Below are positions 7,651 to 14,306 of a DNA stretch of 31,963 nucleotides, in pieces. Under the pieces are notes generated by a model. The model did no database searches. It worked only from the letters and a program-made list of their open reading frames with translations, and was not told the DNA's origin. Position 1 is the first letter of the stretch. Every line of letters begins with the position of its first letter. The stretch comes from CAZESH01 sp964514665 (GTDB taxonomy: Bacteria; Bacillota; Bacilli; Paenibacillales; KCTC-25726), in the NCBI GenBank assembly GCA_964514665.1, contig CAZESH010000013.1, positions 1 to 31,963 on the forward strand. Reading direction: 5' to 3'. The translations under genes were made by a program, and so were the position numbers.

Positions 7651-7678
7651 AAAAACCTGACCTCGCGGCCAGGTTTTT
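7651..7678 (-). terminator. Terminator of the qcrABC operon
   Basis: AAAAACCTG (7651-7659) pairs perfectly with CAGGTTTTT (7670-7678) around a GC-rich 10-base loop; T-runs on both strands make it potentially bidirectional. It begins 13 bases after the qcrC stop. Confidence 0.88.
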
Positions 7679-7691
7679 GTCTTAACGCTTG

Positions 7692-8582
7692 TTATTTTTG
7701 TGCTTTTTGCTGAGAAAGCCAGTCGGCCAGCGCCGTCAAATCAGCATCGCTCAAACCCTTTGCTTTGCTTTGATCCCATTGACCGGCAGGCATTTTAACC
7801 AAACCGTTTTTCATAATGTCCTCGATTTTGGCCTTGTCATATTTGTCGCCTACTCCGCGAAGCGGAGGGAATCCGGCGGACGGCATGCCTTCCATGTCTT
7901 TGCCATGGCAGGACACACAGGTTGCTTTAAGATACACATCATGCGCTTTATTGCTCGGATCAACGATCGGCGCCAGCGCCGCTTTCTTGGCTCCCGGCTC
8001 AGTGGCCTTAGGCACCTCTTTGCCGGCTTTCAAATCCTCTTCCCGCTGAATATGCTCCGGAATAATGCCTTTGGCCGCCAATTCTTCCTCATAATGCGAC
8101 CATGCGGCCATCGTCAGATAACCGGTGGCAACAATCGATAATAGCATTAAGGAAGAGGCAATCGGCCTTTTATAGAAACGTCTTTCCGGACCGCGGTCCA
8201 AAAAAGGCGCCAAGAATAAAGAACCAAAAGCAATTCCCGGAAATATGAGCGTACCTACAATTTTAAAATGCTCCGAGGTATAAGGATATTTCAACAGCTG
8301 GTAAAGGAACAAGAAGTACCAATCGGGCATCGGAATAAACGATGTATTCGTCGGATCTGCGGGATAACCGAGCGGTGCCGCCTCCGACATCACCAGAACC
8401 ATGAATCCGACAAGCACAACCGCGCCCACCATCCATTCCTTCAAAAGGAAATTGGGAACGAAAGCCTCGGATTTACCGGGATAAGCGGTATAGTCCTGGG
8501 GAATAAGTTCGCCGGATTTTTTTCTAACGCGGGAATCCCCTACAAAAACTACTTTTTCGTCCGATTTATGTTGATGCGCCAC
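7692..8582 (-). CDS. qcrC: Menaquinol:cytochrome c reductase, cytochrome b/c subunit
   Basis: Fusion of a subunit-IV-like half of cytochrome b with a c-type cytochrome domain, as in Bacillus bc complexes. Three membrane helices lie in residues 50-160, with the quinol-site motif PDWYF (86-90) in place of the mitochondrial PEWY. A linker rich in Ala, Lys and Pro leads to an extracytoplasmic haem c domain with CVSCH (C222, C225, H226) and a likely axial methionine, M264, in VKMPAG. It is 296 residues long. The GTG start at 8582 has AAAGGAGG 7 bases upstream. Last gene of the qcrA-qcrB-qcrC operon. Confidence 0.96.
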   Translation of the reverse strand: MAHQHKSDEKVVFVGDSRVRKKSGELIPQDYTAYPGKSEAFVPNFLLKEWMVGAVVLVGFMVLVMSEAAPLGYPADPTNTSFIPMPDWYFLFLYQLLKYPYTSEHFKIVGTLIFPGIAFGSLFLAPFLDRGPERRFYKRPIASSLMLLSIVATGYLTMAAWSHYEEELAAKGIIPEHIQREEDLKAGKEVPKATEPGAKKAALAPIVDPSNKAHDVYLKATCVSCHGKDMEGMPSAGFPPLRGVGDKYDKAKIEDIMKNGLVKMPAGQWDQSKAKGLSDADLTALADWLSQQKAQK

Positions 8583-8617
8583 ACGTTATCCTCCTTTCGT
8601 TTCTGCTAGGTTCATTT

Positions 8618-9289
8618 TTATAGCGGGCCGGAAATGCCTTGCTTGCGAATCATGAAAAAGTGTCCGCCTAACAAGAGCAGCAGTACACCGGGCAGGAAGA
8701 ACACGTGCAGAGCAAAAAAGCGGGTCAAAGTCTGTGCGCCGACAATATTTCCACCCTGCAAAAATTCCTTGACGTATACCCCAAGATAAGGAATGGAAGA
8801 AGCAATTTCAATCCCAACCTTAGTGGCGAAATAAGCTTTGTTATCCCAAGGCAATAAATAGCCGGTGAAGCCCAGGCCCAACATGACGAAGAAAATAAGC
8901 ATTCCGACTACCCAGTTCATTTCGCGCGGGTTTTTGTAAGAACCGGTAAAGAAAACGCGCAGGGTATGTAAAAACATCATGACGATAACTAGACTGGCTC
9001 CCCAGTGATGCATACCGCGAACGATTGCGCCAAAGGCCACCTTATGCTGCAGATAATCCACGCTCGCATAAGCGTTGATGATGTCGGGCGCGTAATACAT
9101 CGTCAGAAACATGCCCGAAAGAATTTGAATGACGGTGATGAAAAACGTCAAGCCGCCAAAGCAATAAACAAACGCAGAAAAATGGTGCGCGGGATTTACA
9201 TGCTCGGGAACCTCATGGTCCGCGACGTCTCTCCACATCGGCGTTATATCGAGACGTTCGTCAATCCACGTATAGACACTTTTAAACAT
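8618..9289 (-). CDS. qcrB: Menaquinol:cytochrome c reductase, cytochrome b subunit
   Basis: A b6-type cytochrome b of 223 residues with four membrane helices. The haem-ligand histidines are H94 and H108 in helix B and H195 and H210 in helix D (spacings 14 and 15, as in cytochrome b6). Cys43 in VYCFGG corresponds to the cysteine that holds an extra covalent haem in b6f and Bacillus complexes. The PWDNKAYFATKVG segment (147-159) is a b6 hallmark. It works in the cytoplasmic membrane with QcrA and QcrC to oxidise menaquinol and reduce cytochrome c. It is 18 bases downstream of qcrA. Confidence 0.97.
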   Translation of the reverse strand: MFKSVYTWIDERLDITPMWRDVADHEVPEHVNPAHHFSAFVYCFGGLTFFITVIQILSGMFLTMYYAPDIINAYASVDYLQHKVAFGAIVRGMHHWGASLVIVMMFLHTLRVFFTGSYKNPREMNWVVGMLIFFVMLGLGFTGYLLPWDNKAYFATKVGIEIASSIPYLGVYVKEFLQGGNIVGAQTLTRFFALHVFFLPGVLLLLLGGHFFMIRKQGISGPL

Positions 9290-9307
9290 CTGATTTTACG
9301 CCTCCTG

Positions 9308-9847
9308 TCAGACCCTCGTATTCGGGACGATCGGTCCCAAATAAACGAATCCATTGTCGATTTTTACCTGATATTCGTCCAAAGGTGCCGGCGCAACGAT
9401 TAAATTTTTGCCGTCTTTGGTGTAATGCGCCCCATGGCACGGACAAACATACTCTTGATTTTTTTCGGTGTTCCAATTGACCGTACAGCCCAAATGCTTG
9501 CAAATCGGAGAAAGCGCGAATATTTTCCCGTCGCTGCCTTTGGCAATCCAAGCTTCAAATTCCGGATCGCTTTCATACCATCCGTCGACTTGATGCTTTT
9601 GGAACTTGAACGATTTTGGTTCAGTCTGGACTTTGCTTTCTTCCACAACCTTGATGAATTCCCCTTTCGCTTTCGGCTGAAGAAGAGGATCAACTGAAAA
9701 ACGGATCATGGAAATCAGAGGGATGCCGGCCAAAAACCCGCCCGTTCCGCCAAGTGTATAAGACAAAAACTGTCTTCGTGACATTTCTTTGCGGTGAACC
9801 GGTTTTTCCTCCGATGAATGGATACCTTGGTTTTGTTGTTCGCTCAT
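9308..9847 (-). CDS. qcrA: Menaquinol:cytochrome c reductase, Rieske iron-sulfur subunit
   Basis: Rieske protein of 179 residues. A Tat-type motif SRRQFLSY (23-30) precedes an N-terminal membrane anchor (31-49). The 2Fe-2S ligands are C116 and H118 in CKHLGC and C135 and H138 in CPCHG; C121 and C137 form the usual disulfide. The ATG at 9847 has a GGGGGT ribosome binding site. It takes electrons from menaquinol at the outer face of the membrane. It is the first gene of the operon, with a strong promoter about 75 bases upstream. Confidence 0.97.
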   Translation of the reverse strand: MSEQQNQGIHSSEEKPVHRKEMSRRQFLSYTLGGTGGFLAGIPLISMIRFSVDPLLQPKAKGEFIKVVEESKVQTEPKSFKFQKHQVDGWYESDPEFEAWIAKGSDGKIFALSPICKHLGCTVNWNTEKNQEYVCPCHGAHYTKDGKNLIVAPAPLDEYQVKIDNGFVYLGPIVPNTRV

Positions 9848-9922
9848 ACGATTCTACCCCCTTTGCCACACATATCACAAGTCAAAATCGACCCATTTTT
9901 CACTCAATACTAGGACATTATA

Positions 9923-9951
9923 ATAATATCTTACGACTTGGGGAGCGTCAA
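9923..9951 (-). promoter_or_regulatory. Sigma-A promoter of qcrABC
   Basis: On the minus strand TTGACG (9951-9946), a 17-base spacer and TATTAT (9928-9923) lead into the qcrA 5' region. An overlapping TATAAT lies 6 bases further on but would have a 23-base spacer. In B. subtilis the qcr promoter is used in the transition to stationary phase; no repressor site is obvious here. Confidence 0.8.
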
Positions 9952-10023
9952 GAATGGCGCCTTGCAAATCGGGTGTTTAATTTAAAGATCAAATTAAAAT
10001 GTTAGCAAATTGTCACAACTTCG

Positions 10024-10443
10024 TCACATCCGCCGCTCCCACATTGCGGCAATTTTATTGGCTATTCCTTCCTTCCCCTCATGCCCATCCAATTCCACCG
10101 GGGATATGACCGCATCCGCCTGCCAACAGCCTGCTGCTATCGCCGGCACAGCAGTTGCGATCACGACAAACTTAAACCCTGCTTCCTTTATCTTTTGACA
10201 AATCCGGTTAATATATGTAGGATCATCGTTTTCGGGATGGAAAAAATGAATGGCCGGGTAAGTAACGATCCTGCCTTTAAAAGGAATCTCCACCCGGTCC
10301 ATCACATCTTTAAGCGCCTCCAGAGCCTTCGTAACCTGCAGCGGATCTTCATCTCCCTTCAAGCCCGTCACCGGAAGCAGGCACGTATCCATAAAAGGCT
10401 GCCATTCCGACCAACTTTCCGCGGCAATTTCATTGAATTTCAT
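10024..10443 (-). CDS. ypiF: DUF2487 family protein, YpiF-like
   Basis: A 139-residue soluble protein of unknown function. The segment FKGRIVTYPAIHFF near residues 58-71 and the late hydrophobic strand FKFVVIATAVPAI near 89-101 fit DUF2487 (YpiF of B. subtilis), and the position immediately before qcrA is the same. The ATG at 10443 has GGAGG 6 bases upstream; a longer in-frame extension to 10536 would run through the preceding terminator. It has a candidate promoter (10489-10516). It may share readthrough with qcrA, but qcrA has its own promoter. Confidence 0.8.
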   Translation of the reverse strand: MKFNEIAAESWSEWQPFMDTCLLPVTGLKGDEDPLQVTKALEALKDVMDRVEIPFKGRIVTYPAIHFFHPENDDPTYINRICQKIKEAGFKFVVIATAVPAIAAGCWQADAVISPVELDGHEGKEGIANKIAAMWERRM

Positions 10444-10488
10444 CGCTGTCCTCCATTTCTCTCTTCCCATATTTACTTCCATCAATGT

Positions 10489-10516
10489 ATCATAGGTTGC
10501 TGCCACTTCAAAACAA
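10489..10516 (-). promoter_or_regulatory. Candidate promoter of ypiF
   Basis: Minus-strand TTGTTT (10516-10511), a 16-base spacer and TATGAT (10494-10489). The -35 box overlaps the T-run of the upstream terminator, so terminator and promoter are back to back. Confidence 0.5.
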
Positions 10517-10542
10517 AAAGACTTGTGCAAACACAAGTCTTT
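10511..10542 (-). terminator. Terminator after the IDEAL-domain gene
   Basis: A perfect 11-bp stem, AAAGACTTGTG (10517-10527) with CACAAGTCTTT (10532-10542), has a 4-base loop and is followed on the minus strand by TTTTTGTTTT. Confidence 0.9.
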
Positions 10543-10594
10543 GTCTAAATCAGTGAGGGATCACCCTGTTTACTCCAATCTAAACCGGCAGGAA

Positions 10595-10807
10595 TCATTC
10601 CTCGCTCTCGGGAACATGAACGACTGGTTTTTTTAGTTTCTTCAGTTCGTTTGTGAGTGAATAAAAACGTACCTTATCACCCTGTTCCAAAGCGCGGTCG
10701 ATTTCCATTTGCAATCTTTGCTCATTAAACTTTTGAACGGCTTCGTCCAAAACCATTTCCGCCGTCATGCTCAACATCGCAAAGTATGACACATCCATTT
10801 TTTCCAT
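10595..10807 (-). CDS. Small IDEAL-domain protein
   Basis: A 70-residue protein. The core IDRALEQGDKVRFYSLTNEL (near 36-55) matches the IDEAL domain seen at the end of Bacillus YpiB and ComK-regulating proteins; the function here is unknown. Unlike B. subtilis YpiB (about 180 residues with an N-terminal UPF0302 domain) only the IDEAL part plus a short helix is present. The ATG at 10807 has GGAGG 8 bases upstream. An in-frame start at 10846 would overlap the upstream gene's end and lacks a site. It lies 35 bases after the gamma-carbonic-anhydrase-like gene and ends just before a terminator. Confidence 0.75.
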   Translation of the reverse strand: MEKMDVSYFAMLSMTAEMVLDEAVQKFNEQRLQMEIDRALEQGDKVRFYSLTNELKKLKKPVVHVPESEE

Positions 10808-10842
10808 TGGACCAACCTCCAACGTGAATGATAAAGCTTCTA

Positions 10843-11385
10843 TCAAGCATCCACCTCTAAACTTGCGGAACGATACTCTTTTGCTTTCTGCACATAGCTC
10901 TCAACGGTTTGTTTCATCCGCTGCAAATCCTGCTCTGTCAGTTCCCTTACAACTCTTGCCGGTGTCCCCAGGGCAAGCGTGTATGGGGGAATTACCATAT
11001 GTTCAGTGACGGTTGAACCCGCCCCTACTAAAGCATATTCACCAATGCTGGCAGCGTTGAGTACGATGGCCCCCATTCCAATCAATGTACCCCTGCCTAT
11101 CCGGCATCCGTGTATGATCGCCCCATGTCCGACAGACACTTCCTGATCCATGATCAGGGGCTGCTTTAAATTGACATGCCCGATACAGCCGTCTTGGATA
11201 TTCGTTCGGCCGCCGATTACAATCGGAGCCAAATCCCCTCTTAATACGGTATTGAACCAAATTGACGATTCTGCGGCAATCTCCACTTCCCCAATCAGTC
11301 TTGCCCCGTCTGCGACAAAGACGTCGGAACCCACTTTCGGAAGCTTGCCGTTAAATGAGTAAAAGCCGTGATTCACATTGTTCAT
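10843..11385 (-). CDS. Gamma-class carbonic anhydrase-like hexapeptide-repeat protein
   Basis: A 180-residue left-handed beta-helix protein with many hexapeptide turns (VGSDVFVADGARLIGEV onward) and a C-terminal helix (LTEQDLQRMKQTVESY). The three expected zinc histidines are present: H70 in GHVN, H87 in VGHGA and H92 in IHGC. This supports the gamma-carbonic anhydrase/YrdA-YtoA family over an acyltransferase. Enzyme activity in this subfamily is often unproven, because many members lack residues needed for fast turnover. It is 39 bases downstream of the 374-residue protein gene and probably in the same transcript. Confidence 0.88.
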   Translation of the reverse strand: MNNVNHGFYSFNGKLPKVGSDVFVADGARLIGEVEIAAESSIWFNTVLRGDLAPIVIGGRTNIQDGCIGHVNLKQPLIMDQEVSVGHGAIIHGCRIGRGTLIGMGAIVLNAASIGEYALVGAGSTVTEHMVIPPYTLALGTPARVVRELTEQDLQRMKQTVESYVQKAKEYRSASLEVDA

Positions 11386-11424
11386 CCCCGTTCTTCCTAT
11401 GTTGGGGAAATTTTATCAAGCGCT

Positions 11425-12549
11425 TCAAGCGCTGTCAATCGGCAGCTCAATACGATCATCTTCGGCGACATAAGTGCCTCGGATAAGGCTTGATCCAAGC
11501 TTCGTTACCTGCACCGCTCCGCCGTGCAGGTCCGACTCGCCGATGCGAATCATGCCAAGGTGCAGCAGCATTTGCAGCACCCGATGCTCGAGAATGTTCT
11601 CCTCCGTATCGTAATAGTAAGGCTTGATCAGTTTGCAGAGAATGCTGCCCAATGATGATGCGCTCACCCAACGGCGGGTAAGGATTTCAATCCAATTCAC
11701 CAGCGATTGTAAATTCGGTATCGGACCTTTGTATAAACGCAGCCAGAAACGATAGAAGTCGGCAATATCCTCTTTTCTCTGCCGAGCTGCAACCTCCTCT
11801 CCCTTCTCGGAAAGCGACAATACATGCTCACGCTCTTCAATCAATCCATTGAAGTAGGCATAATCGTAAATCAGCGAGAAACGGTTGGGGTATTCCCGAA
11901 AATGCCTGCCGTACCCAAATCTCCAGCCAACTTTCCCCACCGGCTGCTCCTCTACGGACATCCCCTCAAGCACCTGCTGAAGCGAACGCTTATACATGCT
12001 GCCGTCGGAAGTCAGCGGAATCTCGTTATGATAGACATGCCTCAAGAAAAAATATAGATCATCCAAAATCAGCAGATGCTCCTCGCGGTAAACGGAAGGA
12101 TCTTCGATTTCGATCAGTTGTGTCTTGTATAATGAAGCGAATGTTTCGCGAAATCTGATTTTGATATCGTTTGGAACCTGAAACAAATACTTCGTTTTTT
12201 GCGAAAAGCCGTTAAACAGCCAGCCGTGATATTTGAATTTGGCAATGATTTCACGAGGATTAAGCTTTTCTTTCGCTTCCTTTCCTGCTACGGATTGCGA
12301 AATCCTCGCAATCAATTCCTCCAGGCTGAAGGCTTCTTTCTGATCGAACACAAGTGAATTGACAAAGCGCAAATCCTCCACGCTTAGGTCCCGGATATAG
12401 CTTTCGAAGAGCTCTCTCCTGTTAAAAGCGGTCAATATCGATTGGATCAGCTCGTGTTTGGAATTTCCGCTGCATTCGCAAGCATAGTGCTTGGCTATTC
12501 TGTTCAATTGTTGAATATCCGCATAGCTCAGCATTTCCGCCAGATTCAT
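11425..12549 (-). CDS. Uncharacterised 374-residue protein
   Basis: I do not recognise a named family with confidence. The protein is soluble, mostly helical and charged, with no signal peptide. The first 40 residues (SYADIQQLNRIAKHY, then SGNSKHELIQSIL) resemble a SAP/Rho-N-like nucleic-acid-binding helix pair. Later segments (for example LSLSEKGEEVAARQ and VTKLGSSLIRG) look like winged-helix wings, reminiscent of the N-terminal part of XPB-like helicases, but no helicase motif is present. The ATG at 12549 is chosen because GGAGG precedes it by 6 bases; a frame extension to 12585 has no site. It is transcribed with the carbonic-anhydrase-like and IDEAL genes, downstream of two tandem terminators. 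Confidence 0.75.
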   Translation of the reverse strand: MNLAEMLSYADIQQLNRIAKHYACECSGNSKHELIQSILTAFNRRELFESYIRDLSVEDLRFVNSLVFDQKEAFSLEELIARISQSVAGKEAKEKLNPREIIAKFKYHGWLFNGFSQKTKYLFQVPNDIKIRFRETFASLYKTQLIEIEDPSVYREEHLLILDDLYFFLRHVYHNEIPLTSDGSMYKRSLQQVLEGMSVEEQPVGKVGWRFGYGRHFREYPNRFSLIYDYAYFNGLIEEREHVLSLSEKGEEVAARQRKEDIADFYRFWLRLYKGPIPNLQSLVNWIEILTRRWVSASSLGSILCKLIKPYYYDTEENILEHRVLQMLLHLGMIRIGESDLHGGAVQVTKLGSSLIRGTYVAEDDRIELPIDSA

Positions 12550-12621
12550 AATCAGCCTCCACGATATCTTTCCTTTATTAGCCATTATGGGATAATGCTT
12601 GAAAAATATTCGCGGACAAAT

Positions 12622-12647
12622 AAAAAAAGCGCAATTTATGCACTTTT
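12622..12647 (-). terminator. Second tandem terminator after the anti-sigma gene
   Basis: On the minus strand AAAAGTGC pairs with GCGCTTTT (one G-U pair) around a 7-base loop, followed by TTTATTTG. It lies 22 bases beyond the first terminator, or it could be an attenuator in the leader of the next gene. Confidence 0.7.
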
Positions 12648-12668
12648 CGCTTGAAATTGGAATTAAAC

Positions 12669-12697
12669 AAAAAAAGCTCCGTATGCTTCTACGGAGC
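12669..12697 (-). terminator. Terminator of the sigma/anti-sigma operon
   Basis: A perfect 8-bp stem, GCTCCGTA (12676-12683) with TACGGAGC (12690-12697), has a 6-base loop and a 7-T run on the minus strand. It starts 9 bases after the anti-sigma stop. Confidence 0.92.
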
Positions 12698-12705
12698 GCT
12701 GCCTG

Positions 12706-13314
12706 CTATGCTTTTGTGCGAGAGAGCCAATTCATCGTCAACAATGCAAAGACGATTCCAAAGATCGACAGCGCCAAAAAATAATGCGGTCTGTCCGGAG
12801 GCTCCAGCTTCAATATGCTGGGAGCGGATATGCTGGCAACAGGAACGCCTTCCAATATACTGGACTTGGATGTAATCGAATGACTGTCCTCGATACTGTT
12901 CACCGGAAACATCGAAGTCAATTCGTGGCCCGAATTAGCGTCGACCGGTTGAAAATCGGTAATAACCGAATAAACAAAGCTGTAGATAAACAACGTCAGA
13001 AAAAAAGCAATGACAGCAGACAGATTCCTTCTTGTTTTGTAGGAAAATCTGTAAGTACGTTCTGGAATTGGGATTCTCCAAGACTCATCTGCGTAGATCC
13101 GGTCCATGACGCCGACGGAAACATGACCGCCCGACGGAGCCGACCATGGAGACATATCCGCTTTAATCAATGAAGAGCTTTCCTGCCATATGTGAAATTC
13201 CTCGGCACAAGCAGGACAAGAGGCAATATGCCCTTCTACATGCTTCCGCCTGAGATCATGCTTCGGCAAATCCCAGTATTCGCCAAACCATTCCTGAATT
13301 TCCTCACATTTCAT
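12706..13314 (-). CDS. Zinc-finger anti-sigma factor, two membrane helices
   Basis: A 202-residue protein with an N-terminal anti-sigma zinc domain: HVEGHIASCPAC places H25, H29, C33 and C36 in the H-x3-C-x2-C arrangement of ZAS/zf-HC2 proteins. Two membrane helices follow, about 98-118 (AVIAFFLTLFIYSFVYSVI) and 178-197 near the C-terminus, with about 60 extracytoplasmic residues between them. It probably holds the partner sigma factor at the membrane and releases it on an envelope signal. Its ATG overlaps the sigma gene by 4 bases (ATGA), the usual coupling for such pairs. The signal and any protease are not visible here. Confidence 0.9.
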   Translation of the reverse strand: MKCEEIQEWFGEYWDLPKHDLRRKHVEGHIASCPACAEEFHIWQESSSLIKADMSPWSAPSGGHVSVGVMDRIYADESWRIPIPERTYRFSYKTRRNLSAVIAFFLTLFIYSFVYSVITDFQPVDANSGHELTSMFPVNSIEDSHSITSKSSILEGVPVASISAPSILKLEPPDRPHYFLALSIFGIVFALLTMNWLSRTKA

Positions 13315-13901
13315 CGCGGTTTCATCCCTTCGTAATTGAGAGGTTCTAGCACATAAGATTCCAGCTGCGTTTTCACGCTCGCTCTCGCCCTGAACAGCAA
13401 GGACTTCACAGAGCTGACGGTTTGTCCGAGAATATTGGCGATTTCCTGATAATCCAGCTGGTCATATTCCCGTAAGATCAGTGCAGATCTTTGCTTTTCC
13501 GGTAAATTGTTAATCGCTTCCCGCACAAGAGCCACTTTCTCATTGCGCAAAATCGATTGCTCCGGCAATTGTTCCATGGATGATTGGGGCGTAAACCCGC
13601 TCTCCTCCAAAGAAACCTTGCCGGCTTTTTGCTTGCGAAGTTCACTAAGTACCGTATTACGGGCAATCGTGTAAAGCCAAGTGGAGAAGGAAGCCTCCAC
13701 CTCCCGAAAGGTTTTTAAGCTTCGGTAGGACTTATAGAAGGTTTCCGCACACAAATCTTCCGCCATAATTTCAAGCTGGGCACTTTTCAACATATGGTAT
13801 ATAAATGAAAGAATTTTTCGTTCGTAACGGTTCATCAATTCCGAGTAAAGCTGTACGTTGCCGTCTTTTATTTCCCGGATAATCTGGGAATCGGTCAACA
13901 T
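13311..13901 (-). CDS. ECF-type RNA polymerase sigma factor
   Basis: A 196-residue sigma factor with only regions 2 and 4. Region 2 runs about 15-92 (including AEDLCAETFYKSYRSL and FSTWLYTIARN). Region 4 runs about 127-178 (LPEKQRSALILREYDQLDYQEIANILG, then the recognition helix TVSSVKSLLFRAR). The spacer of about 35 residues is typical. AAGGAGGG precedes the ATG at 13901. It is paired with its anti-sigma gene and lies between tyrA and the 374-residue gene, where B. subtilis has the EPSP synthase gene. I cannot say which B. subtilis sigma (W, X, M, V, Y) it resembles most. The leader carries a long hairpin and a candidate sigma-H promoter. Confidence 0.93.
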   Translation of the reverse strand: MLTDSQIIREIKDGNVQLYSELMNRYERKILSFIYHMLKSAQLEIMAEDLCAETFYKSYRSLKTFREVEASFSTWLYTIARNTVLSELRKQKAGKVSLEESGFTPQSSMEQLPEQSILRNEKVALVREAINNLPEKQRSALILREYDQLDYQEIANILGQTVSSVKSLLFRARASVKTQLESYVLEPLNYEGMKPR

Positions 13902-13920
13902 GAGCGACCCTCCTTAAGGG

Positions 13921-13967
13921 TTCACTCCCTTTTCCTTGATACAATGTTGTACTTCGCTGGGAGTGAA
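13921..13967 (-). promoter_or_regulatory. Leader inverted repeat before the sigma gene
   Basis: TTCACTCCC (13921-13929) is the exact reverse complement of GGGAGTGAA (13959-13967). Nested inside is TACAATGTTGTA (13940-13951). The structure lies within 20 bases of the sigma start codon and next to AAGGAGGG. There is no U-run, so translational or protein-operator control is more likely than termination. GCAACTTTT overlaps its upstream arm and resembles an ECF -35 box, which would allow autoregulation. Confidence 0.55.
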
Positions 13968-14032
13968 AAGTTGCGCCTTTTATGTAAATTTTGATTAGAT
14001 GCGTGCTGTATGATAGAGCCATCCCAAGTTAA

Positions 14033-14060
14033 ATTCTTTATCGGCCTGCAAAAATCCTGC
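14033..14060 (-). promoter_or_regulatory. Candidate sigma-H promoter of the sigma-factor operon
   Basis: On the minus strand GCAGGATTT, a 12-base spacer and AAAGAAT fit the published B. subtilis sigma-H pattern RNAGGAWWW-N11/12-RNNGAAT at every defined position. The distance to the sigma start is about 130 bases. Confidence 0.5.
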
Positions 14061-14156
14061 TTCTTTCGACAAATTCATCCCAACTTTTTTTGATGATTAT
14101 GCTCAATTTGGTATTATTTTCTATATGAATAGAAAAACGCTAATGACAGCGATTAC

Positions 14157-14232
14157 AAAAAAAAAAACCACCTTTCGGCGGCCGCACATCTGTGCAAGAA
14201 TTTCGGATAGGAGTGGAGAGAAACCATACTGT
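14157..14232 (-). ncRNA. Candidate small RNA of about 75 bases
   Basis: A near-consensus promoter (14239-14268) points onto the minus strand. About 75 bases later comes CCGCC-GAAA-GGTGG followed by 11 T (minus strand of 14157-14181), a good terminator. Between them are a GCAC/GTGC mini-hairpin (14184-14195) and an unpaired C-rich stretch (CTCTCCACTCCTATCC, plus-strand complement at 14203-14219) complementary to ribosome-binding-site sequences. No open reading frame with a ribosome binding site fits. It could instead be an attenuated leader of the sigma operon. Confidence 0.6.
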
Positions 14233-14238
14233 ACTGCT

Positions 14239-14268
14239 ATTATATTGTATACGTTTTCATTTTGTCAA
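14239..14268 (-). promoter_or_regulatory. Near-consensus sigma-A promoter of the candidate small RNA
   Basis: Perfect TTGACA (14268-14263) and perfect TATAAT (14244-14239) with an 18-base spacer, on the minus strand, about 40 bases after the tyrA stop. Confidence 0.85.
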
Positions 14269-14306
14269 CGCTTATTTAAAAATACATTAAAAAACTGTTA
14301 AATTTT

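Larger units (their letters stand above)
13902..14306. other. Intergenic region between tyrA and the sigma-factor gene
   Basis: A 405-base gap without a protein gene. Reading on the minus strand it holds, in order, a strong promoter (14239-14268), a short likely RNA ending at a terminator (14157-14232), a candidate sigma-H promoter (14033-14060), and a leader with an inverted repeat (13921-13967) just before the sigma ribosome binding site. The AT-rich end of tyrA (14270-14306) shows no clear terminator of its own. Confidence 0.75.
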
